Shown: piece after piece, positions 1-5,769 of the stretch | Numbering within the stretch: position 1 is the first letter of the stretch | Layout of the letters: every line of letters starts with the position of its first letter | Source: an uncultured Nannocystaceae bacterium | Lineage (GTDB): Bacteria > Myxococcota_A > Polyangia > Nannocystales > Nannocystaceae | Reading direction: 5' to 3' | Length of the DNA stretch: 6,315 bases | Assembly: GCA_938084085.1 (NCBI GenBank) | Contig: CALKDV010000127.1 | Coordinates: forward strand, 1 to 6,315 | The notes under the pieces: generated by a model | Seen by the model: only the letters and a program-made list of their open reading frames with translations | The model's database searches: none | What the model was told of the DNA's origin: nothing | Program-made: the position numbers and the translations under genes

Positions 1-373
1 CAACGGCGCGGGGCTCTCTCGTGACGGCCGAATCGACGCCCGCGGCCTGGTGAGCGTCGTGGCGCAGATCCAGCGGCCGGGCACCCACGCGCATCTGCTG
101 GCCTCCTCCATGGCTCGCCCGGGCGCAGAAGGCACCTTGCAGGGTCGACTCGCAGATCTAGGCCCCGACCTCATCGCCAAAACTGGCACCCTCTCGCGGA
201 GTAGCGCGCTCGCGGGCATGGTGCTCGACGAACAAGGAGAGCACCCGCTGGGCTTCGCGGTGCTCGTGGATGGCGCCCCTCTCGTTGTCGCCCGCGCGTT
301 CCAAGACAACCTCGCCCGAGCGCTGTATCGCCACCTGCATCTGGCCCCTGAGAGCTCGTCCCGGCGACCGTGA
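1..373 (+). CDS. dacB: D-alanyl-D-alanine carboxypeptidase/endopeptidase (PBP4 family), C-terminal part
   Basis: This is the last 123 residues of a penicillin-binding protein of the PBP4/DacB type (peptidase family S13). These periplasmic serine enzymes remove the terminal D-Ala or cut peptide cross-links in peptidoglycan. The frame is open from base 2, so the start and the catalytic SxxK and SxN motifs lie outside the window. Visible family signatures are the NGAGLSRDGRI segment at the left edge, equivalent to the DGSGLSR stretch of E. coli PBP4, and the third active-site motif KTGT at bases 179-190. After KTGT comes the usual 'AGMV...FAVLVDG' strand region, then a short C-terminal helix. 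The TGA stop at 371-373 is just upstream of trpS, and a GTG at 370 overlaps it. The family assignment is firm. DacB is chosen over a plain DacA-type enzyme because of the GAGLSR-to-KTG arrangement. Substrate preference cannot be read from this fragment. Confidence 0.86.
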   Translation, partial: NGAGLSRDGRIDARGLVSVVAQIQRPGTHAHLLASSMARPGAEGTLQGRLADLGPDLIAKTGTLSRSSALAGMVLDEQGEHPLGFAVLVDGAPLVVARAFQDNLARALYRHLHLAPESSSRRP

Positions 374-405
374 CCTTTGACGGTCCCCGTGTCATCCTCG
401 CGACC

Positions 406-1410
406 ATGTCCGACGCGCACGCACGGGTCCTCACAGGCATCCAGCCCTCTGGGACCATCCACCTCGGTAACTACTTCGGGGCCATCGCCCAGTGCATCTC
501 CCTGCAAAACGAGTTCCCCGGCGAGAGTTTTTTCTTTATCGCCGACTACCACGCGCTCACGACTATCCACGACGGCGACCGACTCCGTGAACTTGTGCGC
601 GAGCTCGCGGTCACCTACCTTGCCTGCGGGATCGATCCGGACAAGGCCATCTTGTATCGGCAGTCGGATGTCCCAGAGGTCACGGAGCTGACGTGGCTCT
701 TGTCCACGGTCACTGGCATGGGCCTGCTCGAGCGCGCCCACTCCTACAAAGACAAGGTGGCCCACGGCATCAAGCCCTCGGCGGGACTGTTCTTTTATCC
801 AGCGCTGATGGCCGCTGATATTCTGATGCCCAAGAGCACCCTGGTGCCCGTGGGGAAAGACCAAGTGCAACACGTGGAGATGGCGCAAGATATGGCCACC
901 CATTTCAACGAGCGCTTCGCTGGCGGCGCGCCGGTGCTGGTGCGCCCCGAGGCTCGACTGTCCAAGGCGGCGTACGTGCCCGGCACCGACGGAAAAAAAA
1001 TGAGCAAGAGCTACGGGAACACGATCCCTTTGTTTGAGTCGGGCAAACGACTCAAGAAAATCGTGGGTCAGGTGGTCACCGACAGCACCAACCTAGGAGA
1101 TCCCCTCGACGCGACCACCTGCAATGTGTTCGCATTGTTGAAGCTCTTCGCCGACGATGATGAGCTTCAGCGGATTGAAGGCTGGTATCGAACCGGAGAG
1201 CGTGAGGGCGCCCCATTTGGATACGGCCACGCAAAACAGCTTCTGGCTGCTCATATTGAGCGGTTTTTCGCGCCCGCCCGCGCTCGCTACGAGCACCTCA
1301 CGGCCCACCCCGAAGAGGTCGAGGCGGTGCTTCAACGCTCCGCTGCCCGAGCCCGCGAAGTCGCGCAGAAAACGTTGTACGATTGTCGACGTGCCTGCGG
1401 ACTTGTGTGA
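406..1410 (+). CDS. trpS: Tryptophanyl-tRNA synthetase
   Basis: This class I aminoacyl-tRNA synthetase charges tRNA-Trp with tryptophan in the cytoplasm. The ATG at 406 gives 334 residues, normal for bacterial TrpRS. It puts the conserved N-terminal strand (RVLTGIQPSG) about seven residues from the start. The HIGH-like signature is HLGN at residues 19-22, and the KMSKS loop is intact at residues 198-202. Other TrpRS landmarks are ADYHALT, YPALMAADIL (131-140) and VGKDQVQHVE (149-158). The Asp of the MAADIL block (D138) matches the residue that contacts the indole nitrogen in characterised TrpRS. An in-frame GTG at 370 would add 12 residues (TFDGPRVILAT and so on) that look unlike the family, and neither start has a clear Shine-Dalgarno sequence. 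The gene follows dacB by about 30 bp and overlaps the GNAT gene, so co-transcription is likely. All key motifs are present, so it should be functional. Confidence 0.96.
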   Translation: MSDAHARVLTGIQPSGTIHLGNYFGAIAQCISLQNEFPGESFFFIADYHALTTIHDGDRLRELVRELAVTYLACGIDPDKAILYRQSDVPEVTELTWLLSTVTGMGLLERAHSYKDKVAHGIKPSAGLFFYPALMAADILMPKSTLVPVGKDQVQHVEMAQDMATHFNERFAGGAPVLVRPEARLSKAAYVPGTDGKKMSKSYGNTIPLFESGKRLKKIVGQVVTDSTNLGDPLDATTCNVFALLKLFADDDELQRIEGWYRTGEREGAPFGYGHAKQLLAAHIERFFAPARARYEHLTAHPEEVEAVLQRSAARAREVAQKTLYDCRRACGLV

Positions 1411-2269
1411 GTCCCGCGAACGAGGCGGGGATGGTGCGTTGTTGGACTCGACAAAGCTCGAGACAGTTTCGCTCGCGCATCTCGCCCTGACCAACCCGCG
1501 CGGCCTCGCGGGACTTGAACCCTTGTTCGAACGGACCCACGGGGGCGGCGCCCGGAACCCCGGCTGGCTCCCGATCAAGCTTAAGCGTGAATGCGTCGAT
1601 CTCAACGCCTCCTGTGTTGTGCGCGCACCGAGTGCGGGCGATCGTGACCCCACATGGCTCGGCTTTGCCCTCGTGGGTACGCCGCCCTCTCTCGCCCCCT
1701 GCGCGCGCATGAGCGGCATGGGGGTCGTGCCGAGGTACCGCGGCCGCGGACTCGCCCGGCGCATGCTCGCGCACATACAAGGGGCGCTGCCATCGACACA
1801 CGACAAGCTCCGCTGCCTGAGCGAGCCTCGCAACCGGAGCATGTACGCCCATTTGGGCTTTCAAGAGTCTCACCACATCGCCACGCTCCTCCACTTCGGC
1901 GCTGGGTCAAACACGGCCCTCGCAGATCCTCTCGACGCCCGCCCAGGACGCGGTGAGATCATCGCTCAGTGGCTCGACGAGACCTGGGTTCACAGCCCCG
2001 TCGAATCCAAGCGACTATGGGAGACCGAAGACGGGCGCGCCTACCTCACCCGCGAGGGATGCTCGCTGCTTGTGCACCGCTTCGAGCTCGCAGACACCAG
2101 CGAGATCGAGCGCGGCGCCTTGATTCTCGATCAGCTTCGCGCGAGCGTGGAGCGCGATACGCCCGTGCTTGTCTACGGGTGGCCCGATGACCCGGACGCC
2201 CTGCGCTCCGTGGAGCGCCGCGGCTGGCAGGTGGCCCAGCGCGCGTGCGTCATGGTGCGCGGTTACTAA
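1391..2269 (+). CDS. GNAT-family N-acetyltransferase with a second, degenerate GNAT-like half
   Basis: This is a probable acetyl-CoA-dependent N-acyltransferase of the GNAT superfamily. With the GTG start at 1391 it has 292 residues. The acetyl-CoA pyrophosphate-binding motif A is clear: GVVPRYRGRGLARRM, with R117-G-R-G-L-A122 fitting the family pattern R-x-x-G-x-G/A. Motif B follows as EPRNRSMYAHLGF, with MYAHLGF at 151-157. The remaining 130 or so residues have no motif A. They end in a segment (WPDDPDALRSVERRGWQ) that echoes motif B, suggesting a tandem GNAT fold whose second half has lost cofactor binding; this is inference. The start is uncertain. The frame stays open far back into trpS, and GTG 1391, TTG 1403, and TTG 1439 or 1442 (after a GAGGCGGGG stretch) are all possible. 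Any of the first two overlaps the trpS stop, implying translational coupling. The substrate is unknown. Confidence 0.8.
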   Translation: MPADLCESRERGGDGALLDSTKLETVSLAHLALTNPRGLAGLEPLFERTHGGGARNPGWLPIKLKRECVDLNASCVVRAPSAGDRDPTWLGFALVGTPPSLAPCARMSGMGVVPRYRGRGLARRMLAHIQGALPSTHDKLRCLSEPRNRSMYAHLGFQESHHIATLLHFGAGSNTALADPLDARPGRGEIIAQWLDETWVHSPVESKRLWETEDGRAYLTREGCSLLVHRFELADTSEIERGALILDQLRASVERDTPVLVYGWPDDPDALRSVERRGWQVAQRACVMVRGY

Positions 2270-2293
2270 GCTCATCCGTGAGCGAGGCCGCGA

Positions 2294-2329
2294 GTCCGTC
2301 CGCGGATGGCCCCTCAAACCGCGGCGGAC
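2294..2329 (+). other. GC-rich stem-loop after the GNAT gene
   Basis: GTCCG-T-CCGCGG at 2294-2305 pairs with CCGCGG-CGGAC at 2319-2329. This gives an 11-bp stem with a single bulged T and a 13-base loop. It lies 24 bp after the GNAT stop. There is no T-run after it, so it is not a classical intrinsic terminator. It could mark the end of the dacB-trpS-GNAT transcript, protect the 3' end, or be a chance product of high GC. Confidence 0.4.
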
Positions 2330-2460
2330 GCGAACTCTCCGTCACCGCCGCGAACCAGGTCACGCGCTGCCGCACGGCCCGCCCGCAGAGGACCGCACAC
2401 GGGTCCGCGGGCAGACCTCGACCCTTGGACCCGGTCGCGACCAACACGCGCGCGGTTCTT

Positions 2461-2469
2461 TGGTATGGT
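2461..2469 (+). promoter_or_regulatory. Weak candidate extended -10 for the cysteine-rich lipoprotein gene
   Basis: TGGTATGGT contains a TGn extension followed by TATGGT (2464-2469), in a locally less GC-rich spot 42 bp before the ATG at 2512. There is no good -35 at 17 bp. The nearest TTGGAC (2425-2430) is 33 bp away, too far. A start near 2476 would leave a leader of about 36 bases. This is a guess based on a short match. The rest of 2270-2511 shows only the stem-loop at 2294-2329. Confidence 0.2.
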
Positions 2470-2511
2470 CCGCCCAGCGCGTCGAAGATCCTGCCGGCGC
2501 CCCTCGAGTCT

Positions 2512-3381
2512 ATGATGCGACACCTTATTTTCCTTACCCTCACCAGCGCCCTCCTCCTCACGCTCCCCGGATGCGCAAAAGATCCGCTTGATACCTCCGG
2601 CGAGACCGCCGCGGACGGGACGACGGGCGGCGATACCGGCGGGACCACGGGGGCCATGGACGACGGCAGCGCCGACATGGACGGTGGCATGACCGACGCG
2701 GGCTCCTCCTCCTCCTCCTCCTCGTCCACGGACGACGGCGCGGCTTTCTTGCCCGACGACACCTCCTCAAGCACGAGCGGCGCCCCCGATCCGCTTCCCA
2801 ACGGGAGTCAGTGCGGTGGCGACGGCGAGTGTGAGTCCGGCATCTGCAACCAGCCGTTTCCCGGCTTTGGGATCTGCTCCGACTGTCGCTCGGACGGCGA
2901 CTGCCAGCAGAGCGGAGACGGCGTGAACTGCACGCTCAACGACTCTGGTTGGTACGCCTGCTCCGCTGGAAACCTCGGTGAGCAGTGTGAGTCCGACGCC
3001 GGCTGCGGCGATCCGCTCACGTGTGAGGAGATCGTGAACTTCGGCGGAATCTTCGGGCTCACCGCATGCAGCAACTGCGCCGACACCAGCGAGTGCGACG
3101 CAGACAACGTCTGCGCACCCGTGGTGATGCTGGACGGCTTCGACCTCGGCGGTTATCGCGACTGCGTCGCGCCGGGCAGCATCCCCAACGACTCCATCTG
3201 CGACGACAACGCCGAGGGCGACGTGGCATGCGCCGGGCTCTGCGCCCCCGTGGACACCGGCTTCGCGGGTCCCATCGGCGTGTGCGGCGACTGCGAGACC
3301 GACGCGGACTGCGCCATGGGCCAGACCTGCGCGCCGGGTTCCTTGGGTCAAGGCGGCGTCGCCGGCAACTCCTGCCAGTGA
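2512..3381 (+). CDS. Cysteine-rich secreted lipoprotein with Thr/Gly/Ser/Asp linker
   Basis: I do not recognise a function. The ATG at 2512 gives 289 residues with a lipoprotein signal: MMRH, a hydrophobic core, then LPGC with the lipidated cysteine at 21. A second ATG follows at 2515. Residues 22 to about 95 are a low-complexity Thr/Gly/Asp/Ser linker with eight consecutive serines, as is common in Nannocystis-group lipoproteins. From about residue 99 the protein holds 24 cysteines, probably paired as disulfides in the periplasm or outside. The spacing C-[SG]-[DN]-C-x5-C recurs three times: 122/125/131, 186/189/195 and 258/261/267. The reading frame stays open upstream to 2245, but only the 2512 start has a signal peptide. 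The Shine-Dalgarno sequence is poor (GAG at 2506). Its likely place is the outer membrane or cell surface, as a structural or binding protein. It converges on the minus-strand gene ending at 3388. Confidence 0.86.
   Translation: MMRHLIFLTLTSALLLTLPGCAKDPLDTSGETAADGTTGGDTGGTTGAMDDGSADMDGGMTDAGSSSSSSSSTDDGAAFLPDDTSSSTSGAPDPLPNGSQCGGDGECESGICNQPFPGFGICSDCRSDGDCQQSGDGVNCTLNDSGWYACSAGNLGEQCESDAGCGDPLTCEEIVNFGGIFGLTACSNCADTSECDADNVCAPVVMLDGFDLGGYRDCVAPGSIPNDSICDDNAEGDVACAGLCAPVDTGFAGPIGVCGDCETDADCAMGQTCAPGSLGQGGVAGNSCQ
2704..2727 (+). repeat. TCC trinucleotide run coding for eight serines
   Basis: Six TCC codons in a row, then TCG and TCC, encode Ser8 in the linker of the lipoprotein. Slippage here would change the linker length by whole residues without breaking the frame. 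Confidence 0.85.
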
Positions 3382-3387
3382 CGCTCC

Positions 3388-4320
3388 TTAAAACTGGAGG
3401 TTCACCCCGTAGGTGGGCGTGATCACCCGGGGCTTCCCGGGGAGCGGCCCCACGCCGCCCACGAAGGGCGACCAGCGCCGTGCCGGCGTGCGCATGCCGA
3501 CGCGGTAGTACGCCTCCCCCATCGCGCGACGCTCCTTGAGTCCCTTGCCGAGCAACACGCCGCCCGTGGCGAGGAGGGAACCCGTCACGGCCGCGGTGAT
3601 ATACGTCGCCCAATAGTTTGGAGCGAGCGCCACGGTGTAGAGGCTAAAGCCTGTCAGCGGCGCGAAGACCCCGGTCAACACGCTCCCCGAGATGATCTTC
3701 GCCCGGGCGCGCCGTACGAGACGCTCGGACACCTCCACCATCGGCGCCGCTGGATATTCGTATACGTCCATGATGGGGTCCCCTCGTTTCCATCGCGCGC
3801 GCCAATGAAGCCCCACCCCAAGGAGCGCCCCGCCCGCCGCCGTGAAAATGATCCCGGGAACTGTGATGGGCGGCAGGAACCGGTCATACAACGACAGGTC
3901 ATCTCGGAACCACTCTGGTGCCGCCACGATCAGCAACGGGACCCCAATCCCCAACGAGAGGCTCCCCCCAATGATCATCCCGGTCCCCTTGCGAGGCACC
4001 GTGAGAAGCCCAGTCTGAGGAACCTCCGGTAAAGGCACGGGCGCAGCCTCGGGTCCGGGCGCAGCCTCAGGTCCGGGCGCAGCCTCGGGCGTAGGCGCAG
4101 CCTCCACGAGCAACACCGGCGGTGCGTCGCTCGACTCGGCGGGCGTGCCCTCCTCCGCCGCAGCCGCCTCCGCGGGCGCGGGGGCATCCCTCACGACAGG
4201 AACGCCCACCGACATGGGAGACGCGGCATGAGCAGCTGGCGCGCCCGTCATCACCACCGCCACACAAACAGCCAACACTCCACGCAACACCCAGAGCAGA
4301 GGTCCCACGGCGTCATGCAT
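3388..4320 (-). CDS. Proline/alanine-rich four-helix membrane protein with internal duplication
   Basis: I do not recognise this family. The ATG at 4320 gives 310 residues opening with a signal-like segment (LLWVLRGVLAVCVAVVM) and a plausible cleavage after AHA at residue 32. Residues 40-110 are Pro/Ala/Glu-rich with repeated PEAAPG units. Four hydrophobic segments follow, at about 115-134, 150-171, 208-232 and 239-261. The first pair resembles the second: II-x-GS-x3-G-[IV]-x2-PL at 116-129 and again at 209-222, then GG-[AV]-LLG-x-GL at 163-171 and 253-261. Basic stretches (RARWKR, LKERR) follow each pair. The C-terminus is YGVNLQF, ending in Phe. An upstream in-frame ATG at 4389 would add 23 charged residues before the signal segment, so 4320 is preferred. 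Neither start has a good Shine-Dalgarno sequence. It lies 96 bp after the same-strand lipoprotein gene and may share its transcript. A role in envelope organisation is only a guess. Confidence 0.8.
   Translation of the reverse strand: MHDAVGPLLWVLRGVLAVCVAVVMTGAPAAHAASPMSVGVPVVRDAPAPAEAAAAEEGTPAESSDAPPVLLVEAAPTPEAAPGPEAAPGPEAAPVPLPEVPQTGLLTVPRKGTGMIIGGSLSLGIGVPLLIVAAPEWFRDDLSLYDRFLPPITVPGIIFTAAGGALLGVGLHWRARWKRGDPIMDVYEYPAAPMVEVSERLVRRARAKIISGSVLTGVFAPLTGFSLYTVALAPNYWATYITAAVTGSLLATGGVLLGKGLKERRAMGEAYYRVGMRTPARRWSPFVGGVGPLPGKPRVITPTYGVNLQF
4040..4105 (-). repeat. 18-bp tandem repeat coding PEAAPG units
   Basis: Three 18-bp units (4040-4057, 4058-4075, 4076-4093) and a 12-base partial copy (4094-4105) lie in tandem. 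Units 1 and 2 differ by one base, and unit 3 differs near its end. Read on the minus strand they encode the repeated PEAAPG stretch of the membrane protein, at about residues 73-94. The unit is a multiple of three, so gain or loss of copies keeps the frame. Confidence 0.88.
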
Positions 4321-4389
4321 GCCCAAAGCGTCGCATCGTCGCCGCTCGAACTCCACCCACGAGCCCGCTCTCGACGACCTTTGCACCAT

Positions 4390-4414
4390 CCCCGCGGGGT
4401 ATCCGCCACGTGGC
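4390..4414. promoter_or_regulatory. Two adjacent 10-bp perfect palindromes between same-strand genes
   Basis: CCCCGCGGGG (4390-4399) and GCCACGTGGC (4405-4414) are both perfect inverted repeats, five bases apart. They lie in the 96-bp gap between the lipoprotein stop (4417) and the membrane-protein start (4320). They could be binding sites for dimeric regulators or small RNA hairpins. The first abuts the alternative ATG at 4389. GC-rich palindromes arise easily by chance in this background, so function is unproven. Confidence 0.3.
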
Positions 4415-4416
4415 TC

Positions 4417-5724
4417 TCACTGCGCTGCGGGGTCGGGGGTACACCACAGCTGCTCGGGGAACAGCTCGGTGCGAAGCACCTCCACCCCCTCGCGCGCCAC
4501 GACGATCTCCAGGGGAGCCCCGCTCGCAGCGTCGCAATGGCCAAGTCCCTCGCTCACCGCCCGAAAGTCTTGAACAAGCGATTCGAGTTGCCGCGCCACG
4601 GACGTTGGTCGTGTGCGACCAAGCTCTCTCATGGTCCCGCGTCCCGCGACGTAGACGACCCCCTCCGAGCGTTCAACCGCGGGAGTCTGCACCGCGGCGA
4701 CCCCGTACAGATCTCCGTAGGTATCGAGGAGATTGTTGAGTCGGTCGACCTCATGGCTCTCAACGACACGGCGACGTGGAACGCAGAGGTCCTCGAGCGC
4801 CTCGAACAACCACCGTGTCCGCGCGAGCCGATCGAGGGCCGGGAGCGACGGCTGCGCGGCAAGGACCTCCACACCGCGATCGGCCAGCGCAGAGATCCAT
4901 GCCTCAAACTCTCGCGCGGGCGCCCCCAACTCGGCGAGGCAAGTCTCGCGGTCGGGGTACCAGGGATCGACGCGTGTGAGCGCGACGGCGCCGTCTAGGG
5001 TCACCGTGGGCGTGTCCACGCAGGCGTCCGCCTTTCCCTCACACGCCGTGAGGCGATCGTACAGTGACGCGGCTGCCGACTGACATCGTGTGCGAGCGGC
5101 GGACGTTTCCAGCGGCGAGTTCTCCAGCGATGCCCCCTCGAGCGCCCGCCACGAGGTGCTGCTCGTCAGGGTGGCTTGGGCCTGGGTGCGGAGCGCGTCC
5201 TGCAGCGCTTCGAGGGCCGCGCTGTGCCTCGCAATTTCCAACGTCTCGTGCAACGCGAACCACTGACGCAGCGGCTCACAGTCCCCCACTTGCCGCACGC
5301 GCAGGTTGGACGTGCGCGCGCCAAGCTCACGCACGGTCACCTCGACCTCGATGGACACCTCGCCCTGCGTCTGCGCTCGCGGACTGATCCGCCGTGACAG
5401 CCACGCCTCCATCGCGACGCGTAGCTCATCGCCACCGTCCGCGGCGTCGTCCGAGACGATCTTCAGGCGCGCCAACGAAGACCCCTCGACCGCCTCCGCC
5501 AGCGCCGTAGAATCTCCGAGCGTCTTCGCAGGCGGCGACCACGACGGCCGACCCCGCATGAGCGCGCTGCCGTCGCGCAGGGACGGCTCGTTCACGGCCT
5601 CAGGCCCAAGAGACGCCGGTGCGGTGCAGGCGCCAATCGCGGACGCCACACCAAACGCCGTCCATCTCACGCATGTCGTCCAGGTTGGGGGCACAACGAC
5701 CAAACTATGGTTGCTCACGCGCAT
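4417..5724 (-). CDS. Uncharacterised large lipoprotein
   Basis: I do not recognise the family. The ATG at 5724 gives 435 residues. A short hydrophobic stretch (TAFGVASAIGA) ends in the lipobox IGAC with the lipidated cysteine at 33. An in-frame GTG at 5670 would instead give a compact 14-residue signal (RWTAFGVASAIGA) with a weak GGA upstream, so the start is open. Apart from the lipobox Cys and a Cys in the signal, about eight cysteines are scattered through the protein. The mature part is mixed helix and strand: a strand-rich segment near 115-140 (EVSIEVEVTVREL), long Ala/Leu/Glu/Arg helical stretches, then a final strand region (LEIVVAREGVEVLRTEL). No catalytic motif is visible. It should sit in the periplasm, anchored to a membrane. 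It is divergent from the exported protein at 5754 and probably the first gene of a two-gene unit with the membrane protein downstream. The open frame and lipobox support a real gene. Confidence 0.77.
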   Translation of the reverse strand: MRVSNHSLVVVPPTWTTCVRWTAFGVASAIGACTAPASLGPEAVNEPSLRDGSALMRGRPSWSPPAKTLGDSTALAEAVEGSSLARLKIVSDDAADGGDELRVAMEAWLSRRISPRAQTQGEVSIEVEVTVRELGARTSNLRVRQVGDCEPLRQWFALHETLEIARHSAALEALQDALRTQAQATLTSSTSWRALEGASLENSPLETSAARTRCQSAAASLYDRLTACEGKADACVDTPTVTLDGAVALTRVDPWYPDRETCLAELGAPAREFEAWISALADRGVEVLAAQPSLPALDRLARTRWLFEALEDLCVPRRRVVESHEVDRLNNLLDTYGDLYGVAAVQTPAVERSEGVVYVAGRGTMRELGRTRPTSVARQLESLVQDFRAVSEGLGHCDAASGAPLEIVVAREGVEVLRTELFPEQLWCTPDPAAQ

Positions 5725-5738
5725 TTTTCCAACATTCG

Positions 5739-5769
5739 TTTATACTCCTGGGAATGAATGGAGCGTCAA
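5739..5769 (-). promoter_or_regulatory. Candidate sigma-70-type promoter for the minus-strand lipoprotein
   Basis: Read on the minus strand, TTGACG (5769-5764) matches five of six -35 consensus bases and TATAAA (5744-5739) five of six -10 bases. The spacer is 19 bp, slightly long. Transcription would start near 5732, giving a leader of about 8 bases (TTGGAAAA) before the ATG at 5724. The -35 lies inside the divergent coding sequence that starts at 5754. Confidence 0.45.
5741..5746 (+). promoter_or_regulatory. Candidate -10 element for a leaderless rightward transcript
   Basis: TATACT lies exactly 7 bp before the ATG at 5754, the distance expected if the start codon is also about the transcription start. 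No Shine-Dalgarno sequence is properly spaced for this ATG. No good -35 is seen (TTGCTC at 5711 is 24 bp away). The element overlaps the opposite-strand TATAAA. Confidence 0.35.

Noticed and set aside
370..405. GTG at 370 as the start of trpS, overlapping the dacB stop in a GTGA arrangement
   Set aside because: The 12 extra residues do not look like TrpRS, and the ATG at 406 gives the normal family N-terminus. No ribosome-binding site favours the GTG.
1157..1390. Extension of the GNAT frame back to ATG 1157 inside trpS
   Set aside because: The sequence there is a shifted reading of conserved trpS codons with no GNAT feature. Frames stay open by chance at this GC content.
1093..1842. Long minus-strand frames (249 and 198 residues) across trpS and the GNAT gene
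   Set aside because: They are Arg/Ser/Ala-rich antisense readings of two well-supported genes, with no motif or signal.
2245..2511. Extension of the lipoprotein frame back to ATG 2245
   Set aside because: It would bury the lipoprotein signal 90 residues into the protein and overlap the GNAT end. The 2512 start directly precedes the signal.
3375..3397. CCAGT/ACTGG inverted repeat as a bidirectional terminator
   Set aside because: The stem is only five base pairs with a 13-base loop and no T-run on either strand.
2767..3613. Minus-strand frames of 194 and 184 residues opposite the cysteine-rich lipoprotein
   Set aside because: Their composition (Val/Ala or Arg-rich) is that of antisense shadows, and the plus-strand gene has a lipobox and a repeated cysteine pattern.
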